In this document: one piece after another, positions 1-9,059 of the stretch | Position numbering within the stretch: position 1 is the stretch's first letter | Layout: each line of letters starts with the position of its first letter | Assembly (NCBI GenBank): GCA_018889975.1 | Contig: CP076546.1 | Span: 2,666,001 to 2,730,000 of the forward strand | Source of the DNA: Bacillus sp. NP157 | Lineage (GTDB): Bacteria > Pseudomonadota > Gammaproteobacteria > Xanthomonadales > Rhodanobacteraceae | DNA length: 64,000 nt | Direction of reading: 5' to 3' | The notes under the pieces: generated by a model | Databases searched by the model: none | Told to the model about the DNA's origin: nothing | What the model saw: the letters and a program-made list of their open reading frames with translations, nothing else | Made by a program: the position numbers and the translations under genes

Positions 1-1533
1 GGATCCGAGGGCTACCTGATCAACCAGTTCCTCACCACGCGGACCAACCAGCGCAGCGACCGCTGGGGCGGCAGCGCGGAGAACCGCATGCGCTTCCCGG
101 TCGAGATCGTGCGACGCATGCGCGAGGCGGTCGGCAAGGACTTCATCATCATCTACCGGCTGTCGATGCTCGACCTCGTCGACAATGCGCAGCCGTGGGA
201 CGACATCGTCACCCTTGGCAGGAAGGTCGAAGCCGCCGGCGCGACGATCATCAACACGGGCATCGGCTGGCACGAAGCACGCGTGCCCACCATCGTCACC
301 AGCGTGCCGCGCGGTGCGTTCACCTGGGTCACGCGGCGGATGAAGGGCGAAGTCGGCATCCCGCTGGTCACCACCAACCGGATCAACATGCCCGACGTCG
401 CCGAGCGCATCCTCGCCGAAGGCGATGCAGACATGGTGTCGATGGCGCGCCCGCTGCTGGCCGATCCGCAGTGGGTGAACAAGGCGAAGGCCGCGCGTGC
501 CGAGACCATCAACACCTGCATCGCCTGCAACCAGGCCTGCCTGGACCACGTGTTCGGCAACAAGCGCGCCTCATGCCTGGTGAATCCGCGCGCATGCCAC
601 GAAACCGAGCTGCGCATCCTGCCGACCAATGCGAAGAAACGCGTCGCCGTCGTCGGCGCCGGCCCCGCGGGCCTGGCCGCCGCGACCACGCTCGCCGAAC
701 GTGGCCACGCCGTCACGCTGATCGATCGCGCAAGCGAGATCGGCGGCCAGTTCAACATGGCCAAGCGCATCCCCGGCAAGGAAGAATTCCACGAGACGCT
801 GCGCTACTTCGGCCACCGCCTCGACGCCACCGGTGTACAGCAACGCCTGGGCACGGACGCTACCGTCGACTCGCTCGCCAACGGCAGCTTCGACACCGTC
901 ATCCTCGCGACCGGCGTGCTGCCCCGCGGCCTCACCATCGAGGGCGCCGATCATCCGAAGGTGCTTTCGTACCTGGATGTACTGCATGGCAACCGCCCTG
1001 TCGGCGCTAAGGTCGCCGTCATCGGCGCCGGCGGCATCGGCTTCGACGTCGCCGAGTTCCTCACCGAAGCGGCACCCTCGCCCACCACGGACGTCGCACG
1101 CTGGTCGAAGGAATGGGGCGTGGACATGACGATGGCGACCCCGGGCGGCCTGATGAAAGCCACGCCCGAAGCGCCGGAGCGCCAGGTGTGGCTGTTGCAG
1201 CGCTCGGAAGGCCGCCCCGGTGGGCGCCTGAACAAGACATCAGGCTGGGTCCATCGCGCGACGCTGAAGAACAAGAAGGTGCAGATGTTTGGCGGGGTGT
1301 CGTATGACCGCATCGATGACGAGGGCTTGCATGTGACAATGGAAGGCAAGCAGCACGTACTTCCCGTCGATCATGTCGTGGTCTGCGCCGGCCAGGAACC
1401 GAACCGTGCCCTGCACGATGGCCTGGTCGCTCGTGGTGTCGATGTCCGCCTGATCGGCGGCGCGGACGTGGCCGCGGAACTCGACGCAAAGCGCGCCATC
1501 GACCAGGCCACCCGCCTCGCCGCGACGTTGTAA
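1..1533 (+). CDS. fadH: NADPH-dependent 2,4-dienoyl-CoA reductase (5' truncated by window edge)
   Basis: The reading frame is open from base 1, so the start lies before the window. About 510 codons are visible, against roughly 670 for the family. The enzyme reduces 2,4-dienoyl-CoA intermediates during beta-oxidation of unsaturated fatty acids, using FMN, FAD and a 4Fe-4S cluster. Visible parts in order: the end of the Old Yellow Enzyme-like TIM barrel ([10 protein letters not shown] at the left edge, then the WGGS..NRMRFP segment); the cluster cysteines in CIACNQAC plus a later Cys (about 517-580); a dinucleotide-binding GAGPAG motif near 640-680 for FAD; and a second GAGGIG motif near 1015-1050 for NADPH. 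It ends with TAA at 1531. A REP palindrome follows 23 bp later. Family assignment is secure; the exact substrate is inferred from the family. Confidence 0.93.
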   Translation, partial: GSEGYLINQFLTTRTNQRSDRWGGSAENRMRFPVEIVRRMREAVGKDFIIIYRLSMLDLVDNAQPWDDIVTLGRKVEAAGATIINTGIGWHEARVPTIVTSVPRGAFTWVTRRMKGEVGIPLVTTNRINMPDVAERILAEGDADMVSMARPLLADPQWVNKAKAARAETINTCIACNQACLDHVFGNKRASCLVNPRACHETELRILPTNAKKRVAVVGAGPAGLAAATTLAERGHAVTLIDRASEIGGQFNMAKRIPGKEEFHETLRYFGHRLDATGVQQRLGTDATVDSLANGSFDTVILATGVLPRGLTIEGADHPKVLSYLDVLHGNRPVGAKVAVIGAGGIGFDVAEFLTEAAPSPTTDVARWSKEWGVDMTMATPGGLMKATPEAPERQVWLLQRSEGRPGGRLNKTSGWVHRATLKNKKVQMFGGVSYDRIDDEGLHVTMEGKQHVLPVDHVVVCAGQEPNRALHDGLVARGVDVRLIGGADVAAELDAKRAIDQATRLAATL

Positions 1534-1556
1534 CGCCTCCGGCCGAACCGCCGCCC

Positions 1557-1579
1557 TGTAGGAGCGCGCCTGCGCGCGA
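1557..1579 (+). repeat. REP palindrome copy A
   Basis: A 23-bp sequence that starts TGTAGGAGCGCGCC and continues TGCGCGCGA. The core CGCGC..GCGCG is palindromic. Five further copies occur in this window, all outside genes. The head tetranucleotide GTAG is typical of REP sequences mobilised by RAYT (TnpA-REP) enzymes; that link is family knowledge, as no RAYT gene is in the window. Confidence 0.8.
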
Positions 1580-1617
1580 TTGGCTCTGCGCGGCGCTCGA
1601 ACCTGGCCGCAGGACAG

Positions 1618-1751
1618 CCCTCGCTGCCTACCCTCGCTGCTCAAACAGGTCCTCCGCGCTCGACAAGGTTGGCCGCAGCCGCGGCCCATGTACTTATTGG
1701 CCTACGGCCGCTCACTTGTGCGGAACTCGCCTCGAGGGTAGGCAGCGAGGG
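1618..1751 (+). repeat. Palindrome-ended repeat element, copy 1
   Basis: A 134-bp element bounded by a perfect 19-bp terminal inverted repeat: CCCTCGCTGCCTACCCTCG at 1618-1636 and its reverse complement at 1733-1751. The interior contains TTGGCCGCAGCCGCGGCCCA and ACTTGTGCGGAACTCGCC blocks that recur, inverted, in copy 2. No open frame of note lies inside it. It looks like a miniature non-coding mobile element or a large structured repeat. It is flanked by REP palindromes on both sides. Confidence 0.75.
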
Positions 1752-1780
1752 CCGTCTTCATCCTTGCCGCGAGATTTGTG

Positions 1781-1803
1781 CGTAGGAGCGCGCCCGCGCG
1801 CGA
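1781..1803 (+). repeat. REP palindrome copy B
   Basis: CGTAGGAGCGCGCC followed by CGCGCGCGA; same orientation as copy A, with the first base and one central base differing. It lies 29 bp to the right of element copy 1. Confidence 0.75.
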
Positions 1804-1983
1804 ACCCTCAGCCCCGCTTCGAGCGGATGAGGCCATGCGTTCATGCAGGCCAGCGATTCATCCGAGGACGTCGTGGTTCGTGGGTAATGGAAGCGTGGAA
1901 ACCGGCGCACGTCGTCGACGCGATGTGAGGGCATTTGATGAGGACGATGACTCACGGTCCTGCATCACCGCGCTGTTGGTTGT

Positions 1984-2006
1984 TCGCGCGCAGGCGCGCT
2001 CCTACA
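1984..2006 (-). repeat. REP palindrome copy C
   Basis: Reverse-complement orientation (reads TCGCGCGCAGG..CTCCTACA on the plus strand); identical to copy A when inverted. It lies 71 bp to the left of element copy 2. Confidence 0.8.
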
Positions 2007-2077
2007 CGAGTTGCCGATGCGTCGGGGATGCCCGTGCCACGGCTTTCCCACCCAGCTCGCGACACGGATGAGGAGAG

Positions 2078-2212
2078 CCCTCGGTGCCTACCCTCGAGGC
2101 GAGTTCCGCACAAGCGAGCGGCCGCAGGCTAATCAAATACATGGGCCGCGGCTGCGGCCAACCTTATCGAGCGCGGAGGACCTGTCTGAGCAGCGAGGGT
2201 AGGCACCGAGGG
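2078..2212 (-). repeat. Palindrome-ended repeat element, copy 2 (inverted)
   Basis: A 135-bp element in the opposite orientation to copy 1, with its own perfect 19-bp terminal inverted repeat (CCCTCGGTGCCTACCCTCG at 2078-2096, reverse complement at 2194-2212). Compared with copy 1, one base pair of the terminal stem has changed on both sides at once (C1624/G1745 against G2084/C2206), so pairing is kept. The interior aligns with copy 1 with scattered differences. Similarity continues outward to REP copies A and D. Confidence 0.75.
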
Positions 2213-2251
2213 CTGTCCTGCGGCCACGTGCGAGCGCCGCGCGGACGGCAT

Positions 2252-2274
2252 TCGCGCGCAGGCGCGCTCCTACA
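2252..2274 (-). repeat. REP palindrome copy D
   Basis: Identical to copy A when inverted. It is 39 bp from the right end of element copy 2, the same distance as copy A from the left end of copy 1 (38 bp), so REP plus element appear to have been duplicated as one unit. Confidence 0.8.
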
Positions 2275-2365
2275 ACAGCCATGCCAGCGCCGAGGTTCGG
2301 CCGAAGGCCGTGGGGGTTCGGCCGGAGGCCGTCAGGCATGGCCGCGAAGCGGCAACCGCATGGAA

Positions 2366-2388
2366 AGGCCCGGCGCGGGGCCGGGCCT
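2366..2388 (-). terminator. Terminator-like hairpin after prpC
   Basis: Stem GGCCCGGC/GCCGGGCC (2367-2374 with 2380-2387) plus one A-T pair and a 5-nt loop. Read on the minus strand, the stem is followed only by TTTCC. It lies 5 bp beyond the prpC stop. The short T-run makes termination strength uncertain. Confidence 0.6.
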
Positions 2389-2393
2389 CGGGG

Positions 2394-3554
2394 TCAGCGC
2401 TTTTCGATGGGGACGTAGGTCTGGTCTTCCGGGCCCGTGTAGTTCGCGCTGGGACGGATGATCTTGCCATCCTGGCGCTGCTCGATCACATGCGCACTCC
2501 AGCCCGACGTACGCGCAATCACGAACAGCGGCGTAAACATCGCCGTCGGCACGCCCATCATGTGATACGCCGAAGCCGAATACCAATCCAGGTTCGGGAA
2601 CATCTTCTTCAGGTCCCACATCAGCTTCTCGATCTTCTCCGACACCTCGAACAGGCGCGGATTACCGCCGTCCGTGCAGAGCTTGCGCGCGATCTCCTTG
2701 ATGATCTCGTTGCGCGGATCGGACACCGTGTAAACCGGATGGCCAAAGCCGATGATGATCTCCTTGCGCTCCACGCGGGCACGGATATCCGCTTCCGCCT
2801 CGGCCGCATCGCGGTAACGCGCGATGATCTCCATCGCCACTTCGTTCGCGCCGCCATGCTTCGGGCCACGCAGCGCGCCGATCGCGCCGGTGATGCACGA
2901 ATACATGTCCGAACCGGTGCCGGCGATGACGCGCGCGGTGAACGTGCTCGCATTGAACTCGTGCTCGGCATACAGCACCAGCGAACGATCCAGCGCATGC
3001 GCGTGCAGGTCGCTCGGCTTCTTGCCGTGCAGCAGGTGCAGGAAGTGCGCCGCGATCGAATCGTCGTCGGTCTCCGTCTCGATGCGCTTGCCGTTGTGGC
3101 TGAAGTGATACCAGTAGAGCAGCATCGAGCCGAAGCTCGCCATCAGCCGGTCGGCGATCTCACGCGCGCCAGTGACGTTGTGGTCGTCCTTCTCCGGCAA
3201 CACCGTGCCGAGCACGGACGCGCCCGTGCGCATCACGTCCATCGGATGGGTCGCGGCGGGCAGCAGTTCCAGCGCGCTCTTCACCGGGGCCGGCAAGCCG
3301 CGCAGGCGCTTCAGGTGCGCACGATAGGCATTCAGCTCCATCCAGTTCGGCAGCACGCCGTGCACGAGCAGGTAGGCGACTTCCTCGAACGAGCCCTTCG
3401 CGGCCAGGTCGTGGATGTCGTAACCGCGGTAATGCAGGTCGTTGCCGCTGCGGCCGACCGTGCACAGCGCGGTGTTGCCGGCGGTCACGCCCGACAGGGC
3501 GACCGACTTCTTGGGCTTCGGACCGGTGGTGGTCGTGGTTGCGGTGTCGCTCAT
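2394..3554 (-). CDS. prpC: 2-methylcitrate synthase
   Basis: A 386-residue citrate-synthase-fold enzyme that condenses propionyl-CoA with oxaloacetate to 2-methylcitrate, the entry step of the methylcitrate cycle. Catalytic residues are visible: His233 in GPKHGGANE, His272 in GFGHPVY and Asp323 in NLDWYSAS. They match His235, His274 and Asp325 of the E. coli enzyme with a constant offset of two. The N-terminal [17 protein letters not shown] segment is typical of PrpC rather than of GltA. The prpB stop TAA overlaps the AAGGAG ribosome site of this gene, 12 bp upstream, so prpB and prpC are cotranscribed. A hairpin follows directly. Confidence 0.95.
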   Translation of the reverse strand: MSDTATTTTTGPKPKKSVALSGVTAGNTALCTVGRSGNDLHYRGYDIHDLAAKGSFEEVAYLLVHGVLPNWMELNAYRAHLKRLRGLPAPVKSALELLPAATHPMDVMRTGASVLGTVLPEKDDHNVTGAREIADRLMASFGSMLLYWYHFSHNGKRIETETDDDSIAAHFLHLLHGKKPSDLHAHALDRSLVLYAEHEFNASTFTARVIAGTGSDMYSCITGAIGALRGPKHGGANEVAMEIIARYRDAAEAEADIRARVERKEIIIGFGHPVYTVSDPRNEIIKEIARKLCTDGGNPRLFEVSEKIEKLMWDLKKMFPNLDWYSASAYHMMGVPTAMFTPLFVIARTSGWSAHVIEQRQDGKIIRPSANYTGPEDQTYVPIEKR

Positions 3555-3566
3555 GCGTGACTCTCC

Positions 3567-4454
3567 TTAACCCTTCTGCGAGAACAATGCGTCGAGGCGA
3601 CGCTCGTATTCGTGGTAGCCGATGCGGTCGTAAAGCTCTTCGCGCGTCTGCATCGTGTCGATGACGTTGCGCTGGTGGCCATCGCGACGGACGGCGGTGT
3701 AGACGTTCTCCGCGGCCTTGTTCATGGCGCGGAACGCGGAAAGCGGATACAGCACGATGCCCACGCCGACGCTGCCGAGTTCCTCGACGCTGAACAGCGG
3801 GGTCTGGCCGAACTCGGTGATGTTGGCCAGCACCGGCACGTCCAGCGCATCGGTGAAGCGCTTGTAGGTGGGCAGGTCGTAGGCGGCCTCGGCGAAGATC
3901 GCATCGGCACCGGCTTCCGCGCAGGCGATGGCGCGTTCGATCGCGGCGTCCACGCCATCCACGGCGATGGCATCGGTGCGCGCGATCAGGAAGAAGTCCG
4001 GATCGGTCTTCGCATCGGCGGCAGCCTTCACGCGGTCGGCCATCTCACCCGCGGTGACGATTTCCTTGCCCGGGCGGTGGCCGCAGCGCTTCGCGCCGAC
4101 CTGGTCTTCGATATGGCAGGCCGCGGCGCCAAACTTGATCAGGCTCTTCACGGTACGTGCGATGTTGAACGCGCTGGGACCGAAGCCGGTGTCGATATCG
4201 ACCATCAGCGGCACGTCGCAGACGTCGGTGATGCGGCGAACGTCGGTCAGCACGTCGTCCAGGGTGTTGATGCCCAGGTCCGGGAGGCCAAGCGAGCCGG
4301 CGGCGACGCCACCGCCCGAGAGGTAGATGGCGCGGAAGCCGGCGCGCTTCGCCAGCAGGGCGTGGTTGGCATTGATGGCGCCGATGACCTGCAGGGGCTG
4401 TTCGGCTGCGAGGGCGGCGCGGAAGCGGCTACCGGCCGAGGGGGGCAATGCCAT
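3567..4454 (-). CDS. prpB: 2-methylisocitrate lyase
   Basis: A 295-residue member of the PEP mutase/isocitrate lyase superfamily. It splits 2-methylisocitrate into pyruvate and succinate, the last step of the methylcitrate cycle. The catalytic Cys124 sits in [11 protein letters not shown]. Metal-binding residues Asp86 and Asp88 (VDIDTGFG) and Glu117 (HIEDQ) are present. The ATG at 4454 is chosen because GGAG lies 7 bases upstream and the protein begins as PrpB normally does; the frame stays open far upstream only because of high GC. It lies between prpE and prpC in one operon; the 74 bp to prpE hold nothing recognisable. Confidence 0.95.
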   Translation of the reverse strand: MALPPSAGSRFRAALAAEQPLQVIGAINANHALLAKRAGFRAIYLSGGGVAAGSLGLPDLGINTLDDVLTDVRRITDVCDVPLMVDIDTGFGPSAFNIARTVKSLIKFGAAACHIEDQVGAKRCGHRPGKEIVTAGEMADRVKAAADAKTDPDFFLIARTDAIAVDGVDAAIERAIACAEAGADAIFAEAAYDLPTYKRFTDALDVPVLANITEFGQTPLFSVEELGSVGVGIVLYPLSAFRAMNKAAENVYTAVRRDGHQRNVIDTMQTREELYDRIGYHEYERRLDALFSQKG

Positions 4455-4528
4455 GGAAACTCTCCGCGTAAAGACCGCCATTTTAGCGCGAAGGGTTTTT
4501 AAAGGATTGTTGCGGTGCAGTGGCGCGC

Positions 4529-6430
4529 CTACGGCCGCTGGCCGCACTGGGGCCCCCGGGCAATGGCCTCGCGGATCGCCTCCAGCGAGCCGGGGTCGTC
4601 CAGGGTCGACAGATCGCCCGGGTCGGTGCCCTGCATCAGCGCCTGGATCGAACGCCGGAGCAGCTTGCCCGAGCGGGTCTTCGGCAAGGCCGCCACCACG
4701 TAGACGCAGGCCGGTCGTGCGACGGCGCCCAACAGTTCCACCACCCGCCGCTGCATGGCCTGGGCCACGTCGTCGGGGTGATCGGTGACGCCCTGCTTTA
4801 GCGTTGCGAACACCGCGGGCACCTGCCCCTTCAGCTCCTCGGCGACGCCGACCACCGCCACCTCGGCGATGGCGCCCAGGGTCGCGACCGATTCTTCGAT
4901 CTCCCGCGTGCCCAGCCGGTGGCCGGCCACGTTGATCACGTCGTCGGTGCGGCCGAGGATGAAGGTGTAGCCGTCGGCGTCGCGCACGGCCCAGTCCAGC
5001 GAGCTGTAAAGCAGCTCCCTGAAGTGACCGAAGTAGCTGCGCCGGTACCGTTCGTCGTCGCCCCAGATGGTGGTCAGGCAACCCGGCGGCAGTGGCGGCT
5101 CGATCACCAGCACGCCCTTCTCGCCTGGCGGCTTGTCCTCGCCGGTCGCCTCGTCGATCACGCGCATGCGATAACCGAAGGTCGGGAAGCCAGGTGAGCC
5201 GGGCTTGACCGGCTTAAGGTCCAGGCCCGGCATCAGCGAGATCGCCGGCCAACCCGTCTCCGTCTGCCAGTAGTTGTCGATCACCGTCTTGCCGGTGCCT
5301 TGCGACAACCACTCGTAGGTCGGCTGGTCCAGCGGCTCGCCGGCGAGGAAGATCCATTGCAACGCCGACAGGTCGTACTTGCGCAGCCACGTCGCGTCCT
5401 GCTTCTTCAGCACGCGGATGCCGGTGGGCGAGGAAAACATCGTGCGCACGCCGTACTGCTCGCACAGCTTCCACCAGATGCCGGGATCGGGTTGCGTCGG
5501 CAGGCCTTCGTAGAGGATCGCGGTGCAGCCGCCGATCAAGGGCCCGTAGACGTTATACGAGTGGCCGACGGCCCAGCCGACGTCGGACGTGCACAGGATG
5601 GCCTGCCCGGGTTGCAGGTCGAAGATGCTGGTCATCGATAGCGCGAGCGCGACGGCATAGCCACCGACATCGCGCTGGATGCCTTTCGGCTTGCCCGTCG
5701 TGCCCGACGTGTAAAGCAGGTAACTCGGCTCGTTGGATTCCAGCCAGGTGATGGGCACGTCGGCGTCGAGGTGTTGCTCGCGCAACGTCGCGTAGTCCAC
5801 GTCGCGGCTCGCCACGCGCTGCATGGCCTTGTCCAGGCCGCGGTCCACCACCAGCACGTGCGCGGGCGGCGCCTTCGCCTCGCGCAGCGCGGCATCGACG
5901 AGCGGCTTGTACGGGATCACCTTGCCTCCGCGCATGCCGGCGTCGGCGCAGACCAGCAACTTCGGTTGTGCGTCGTCGATGCGCAGGGCCAGGTTGTGCG
6001 CTGCGAACCCGCCGAAGACCACCGAATGGATCGCACCGATGCGAGCGCAGGCGAGCATCGCGAACACGGCCTCGGCGATGTTTGGCAGGTAGATCACGAC
6101 GCGGTCGCCCTTGCCGACGCCGAGCGACACCAACACGGCGGCGAAGGCGTTCACTTCGCGATGCAACTCGCGATAGGTGATCTCGCGGGTCTCGCCGGTT
6201 TCCGTGGAGACGGCGACGATCGCCAGCTGCCCGGGACGCGTGGCGAGGTGGCGGTCGACGGCGTTGTGGCAGAGGTTGGTCGTGCCGCCGACGAACCAAC
6301 GGCGGAACGGCGGGTTCGACGCATCGAGGACGCGCTGCGGCGGCACCTGCCAGTCGATCAGCCGTGCCTGGTCGGCCCAGAAAGCCTCGGGGTCGTCGAC
6401 GGAGCGCCGCCAGCTGTCTTCGTAGGGCAT
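4529..6430 (-). CDS. prpE: Propionyl-CoA synthetase (propionate-CoA ligase)
   Basis: A 633-residue acyl-adenylate-forming enzyme that activates propionate to propionyl-CoA, feeding PrpC. Features in order: an acetyl-CoA-synthetase-like N-terminal domain (DPEAFW..); the phosphate-binding loop [10 protein letters not shown] at 241-250; the TDVGW-like [12 protein letters not shown] segment; the [11 protein letters not shown] motif; and the C-terminal catalytic lysine in RSGK near residue 589. The long match to the PrpE subfamily argues against Acs. The start ATG at 6430 is 9 bp from the stop of the upstream esterase gene and is preceded by TAGGGG. AMP-forming CoA ligases of this group are often inactivated by acetylation of the C-terminal lysine; that is family knowledge. 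Confidence 0.94.
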   Translation of the reverse strand: MPYEDSWRRSVDDPEAFWADQARLIDWQVPPQRVLDASNPPFRRWFVGGTTNLCHNAVDRHLATRPGQLAIVAVSTETGETREITYRELHREVNAFAAVLVSLGVGKGDRVVIYLPNIAEAVFAMLACARIGAIHSVVFGGFAAHNLALRIDDAQPKLLVCADAGMRGGKVIPYKPLVDAALREAKAPPAHVLVVDRGLDKAMQRVASRDVDYATLREQHLDADVPITWLESNEPSYLLYTSGTTGKPKGIQRDVGGYAVALALSMTSIFDLQPGQAILCTSDVGWAVGHSYNVYGPLIGGCTAILYEGLPTQPDPGIWWKLCEQYGVRTMFSSPTGIRVLKKQDATWLRKYDLSALQWIFLAGEPLDQPTYEWLSQGTGKTVIDNYWQTETGWPAISLMPGLDLKPVKPGSPGFPTFGYRMRVIDEATGEDKPPGEKGVLVIEPPLPPGCLTTIWGDDERYRRSYFGHFRELLYSSLDWAVRDADGYTFILGRTDDVINVAGHRLGTREIEESVATLGAIAEVAVVGVAEELKGQVPAVFATLKQGVTDHPDDVAQAMQRRVVELLGAVARPACVYVVAALPKTRSGKLLRRSIQALMQGTDPGDLSTLDDPGSLEAIREAIARGPQCGQRP

Positions 6431-6439
6431 GCGGGGCCC

Positions 6440-8047
6440 CTATTTCTTGCCCTGGCCGGGGCGGGCGATGTCGTACATCTGCCAGGCGATCTTCTTCAGC
6501 AGGGCCATGCGGTCCTCGCCTTCGGTGTAGAGGTCGAAGTGGGTGCGGCCGGGGAGGAACTCGATGTCGCTTTTTGCCTGCAAGCCATCGAGGGTTTCTT
6601 TGAGCAATTTCGCAGAACCGTCGAGGTAGAAAGTGTCCGCGGTGCCGACGATCAGGTGGATCTTGCCGTCGAGGTCGGGCTTCAGTTCGGGCCAGTGCGT
6701 GCGCAGGCGTTGGGCGATGTCGTAGTGGTCGCGCCAGTAGGCGACGACGTTGGCATCGACGGCGCCGGTGTCGCGGTTGAACATCGGCTGCGGCCTGCCG
6801 TCTTCGCCACGCGGCGAGAACACCCATTCGAACGAGGCGAGCTGGCCACCGTAAGCGCCCAGCACGCGCTCGAGGCGGGCGAAGGTCTCGAAGGTGGCGA
6901 TCACTTCGCCCTTGTCGCGGACCAGCGGGATGGCGCTGCCGTCGGCGTGTTTGAACGCATTGGCGTTCGGCGCGTAGAGGTCGATGCCGGTGAAGTCATG
7001 GAAGTCACTCGGGTCGGGCGAGGTCGACCAGGTGCCGCCGAACACCGCGGGATAGCGTGTCTGCAGCCACAGCGTGGCCCAGCCGCCGGACGAATGGCCA
7101 TTGAGGAACCGGCCCGAGGTCTTGCCGTCCATCCGGTAGCGCGTCTCCAGCCACGGGATGAACTCGGACGTGAGCGCCTGGCCCCAAGGACCGTTGTTCA
7201 CCGAGTCGGCGAACTCGTGCGTGCCGGTCGGGCCGGACTCGTCGAGCAGCACCCAGATCATCGGCGGCATGTCTTTCTTCGCCATCGCATCCCACACCGT
7301 GGCGATGGTGCCGGCGAACCGGTCGAGCCCGCCGCCGAAACCGTGGGTCAGGTAAACCACCGGATAGCGCGCCTTGCCGGCTTCATATCCCGGCGGCGTC
7401 AGCACCCAGGCGCGGACGGACAGCGGCCGCCCGGCGAAGGCCGTGAGCGCGTTGCTCTGCAGGGTTTCCAGGTGGGCATGCTTGCGCGCCTCGGGGATCG
7501 CGTCGCGCACGGCCTGCGGGGTGGATGGCGAGGTTTGCCACATATCCCGTTCGGGCACGCCCTTGCTGAGCTTGAGGGTGGGAATGCCGCCGCCGGCGGT
7601 GAGCTTGACCGGGGTGACCTCGCTGATGAGGTCGCCGGCGCGACGGCCGCCGTAGTTGTAGTCGTGGCCGACGTCGAGCACGGCCTGGAACAGGTAATCG
7701 CCGGGCGGCAGGCTGGAAAACCCGGCCGGAAACGCCTCGCCGTCGGCATCGATGTCCACGGTCTGCCCGGGTGCGATCCACGACACCTCGCGGCCGGCGA
7801 CCGAGACCGCCTTGGGCTGGAACGGATTGGTGTCGACCTCGGTGACCTTGCCGTCCTTCGCCGCCGCCTTCGCCTTGTCCGCCGGTGCGGCGAAGATCAG
7901 CAGGCGACCGGAGGCGGGCTTGTCCGATGCGCCATCCAGGCTCACCCGCACGATCCGATGTGCCACCGGCGCGCCGTCGGCCAGGGCGGCGCCAGCGGCG
8001 ACGAGAAGGGCAAGCGCGAGGGTCGCGCGGACGGGCGTGTGCTTCAT
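6440..8047 (-). CDS. Exported esterase-family alpha/beta hydrolase
   Basis: A 535-residue protein with a Sec signal peptide at 1-23 (MKHTPVRATLALALLVAAGAALADG). An N-terminal beta-rich domain of about 200 residues precedes a C-terminal esterase D/Fes-like hydrolase domain. The nucleophile motif GHSSGGW puts Ser319 at the elbow; an upstream HGFGGG fits the oxyanion region, and a late GRTHFDLY supplies a candidate catalytic His. The start at 8047 has GGGGAAG upstream and begins with the signal peptide; the frame extends 20 codons further without support. It is the first gene of the minus-strand unit leading into prpE, 9 bp away, which suggests it releases a propionate-type acyl group in the periplasm. 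That substrate is speculation. Confidence 0.85.
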   Translation of the reverse strand: MKHTPVRATLALALLVAAGAALADGAPVAHRIVRVSLDGASDKPASGRLLIFAAPADKAKAAAKDGKVTEVDTNPFQPKAVSVAGREVSWIAPGQTVDIDADGEAFPAGFSSLPPGDYLFQAVLDVGHDYNYGGRRAGDLISEVTPVKLTAGGGIPTLKLSKGVPERDMWQTSPSTPQAVRDAIPEARKHAHLETLQSNALTAFAGRPLSVRAWVLTPPGYEAGKARYPVVYLTHGFGGGLDRFAGTIATVWDAMAKKDMPPMIWVLLDESGPTGTHEFADSVNNGPWGQALTSEFIPWLETRYRMDGKTSGRFLNGHSSGGWATLWLQTRYPAVFGGTWSTSPDPSDFHDFTGIDLYAPNANAFKHADGSAIPLVRDKGEVIATFETFARLERVLGAYGGQLASFEWVFSPRGEDGRPQPMFNRDTGAVDANVVAYWRDHYDIAQRLRTHWPELKPDLDGKIHLIVGTADTFYLDGSAKLLKETLDGLQAKSDIEFLPGRTHFDLYTEGEDRMALLKKIAWQMYDIARPGQGKK

Positions 8048-8212
8048 CGGGACTTCCCCAGGTCGGCCGCGGCGCGGCATGCACGGTCGATCCTGCCATG
8101 CACCCATGGCGCAAGGAAATGCCGGAAGGCACGCGGCTTTGGTCTACCCGGCCCGGCCCGGCCGGCGTGGCAACATAGGCAGCCATGCCCATCGATGAGG
8201 AGTCGCCGCGCC

Positions 8213-8992
8213 TTGGACGCCGACTGGATCAGCCGCCACGCCATCTCCCTCTGGGGCCTGCTGCTCGTCGCGGCCCTGCTCGGCGCCGACGTCGCGTGGC
8301 GCAGAGCGGTACGTCGCCGCGAGGGCCTGGACCCTGGCGCACGCACCTTCCTGCGACCCACCACGGCCGCGGCCGTCATCGTCGCCATGTTGGTCATCGC
8401 CACCACGCTGGCAGTGGAGGTGCGCGAACAGGCCGGGCTGACCGTGTTCGACGCCAGCCTCGCCACCGACCTGCGGGCGAACATGCCGCGACCGGTGTTG
8501 CATGTCGTGGCCTGGCTCACCCAGCTCGGCAATTCGACCGTGCTGGCCGTCGTCGCCGTGCTGGTCGCCATCGGCCTGCTCGTGCGCCGCCACCTGCGCC
8601 TCGCCGCCACGTGGCTGGGCACCCTGCTCGGCACGGTGCTGATCAATGGTGCGCTCAAGGCTTTCTTCCAGCGCGAACGCCCGCTGCACGACCACGGTTA
8701 CATCGTCGAGCACAGCTACAGTTTCCCCAGCGGGCATGCGTCGGGATCGATGGTGTTCTACGGCATGCTCGCCTACGTGCTGCTCGTGCTTTCGCCGCCG
8801 CGGTGGCACCGGCCGATCGTGATGGCCGCCGCTGCCGTGGTCACCGTGGTCGGCATCAGCCGGATCCTGCTCCAGGTGCACTATTTCAGCGACGTGATGG
8901 CGGGCTACGCGACGGGCCTGGCCTGGCTCACCCTGTGCGTCGGCAGTGCCGAGTACTTCCGCTTGCGGGCGGGGCGCAAGGCGCTTTCCTGA
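8213..8992 (+). CDS. PAP2-family lipid phosphatase (membrane)
   Basis: About 259 residues with five to six hydrophobic membrane segments. The three motifs of the phosphatidic acid phosphatase 2 superfamily are complete: KAFFQRERP, then PSGHA, then SRILLQVHYFSD. These place the active site on the outer face of the inner membrane in known members, which hydrolyse undecaprenyl pyrophosphate, phosphatidylglycerophosphate or phosphatidic acid. I chose the TTG at 8213 because GAGGAG lies 10 bases upstream; an in-frame ATG at 8195 would add six residues (MRSRRA) but lacks a ribosome site. It heads a plus-strand unit with the lipid kinase and phosphoesterase genes that follow. The substrate cannot be read from sequence. 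Confidence 0.88.
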   Translation: MDADWISRHAISLWGLLLVAALLGADVAWRRAVRRREGLDPGARTFLRPTTAAAVIVAMLVIATTLAVEVREQAGLTVFDASLATDLRANMPRPVLHVVAWLTQLGNSTVLAVVAVLVAIGLLVRRHLRLAATWLGTLLGTVLINGALKAFFQRERPLHDHGYIVEHSYSFPSGHASGSMVFYGMLAYVLLVLSPPRWHRPIVMAAAAVVTVVGISRILLQVHYFSDVMAGYATGLAWLTLCVGSAEYFRLRAGRKALS

Positions 8993-9059
8993 GCGGGGCC
9001 GGTGCGGCGCGCTCGCGAATTCATGCGGCCAACACGCGCGCAATGGTGACGTTGGCCGC

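Larger units (their letters stand above)
1534..2393. other. 860-bp non-coding repeat island between fadH and prpC
   Basis: No credible gene is seen here. The region holds four copies of a GTAGGAGCGCGCC-type REP palindrome (two in each orientation), two inverted copies of a ~134-bp element with 19-bp terminal inverted repeats, a 21-bp direct repeat (units from 2294 and 2315, each with a CGGCC..GGCCG hairpin), and the prpC terminator at the right end. Short open frames across it are created by the repeats themselves and have no family resemblance. Confidence 0.8.

Noticed and set aside
1-6. GGATCC at the first base, possibly a cloning-site boundary
   Set aside because: It encodes Gly-Ser in frame with the conserved GSEGYL motif of the reductase, so it can be natural sequence.
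1618-2212. Small open frames inside the repeat island as genes
   Set aside because: They come from the inverted copies, lack ribosome sites and have no family resemblance.
5771-8992. A 1073-codon open frame on the plus strand
   Set aside because: Most of it runs antisense to prpE and the esterase gene; high GC keeps the complementary frames open. Only its last part is the real PAP2 gene.
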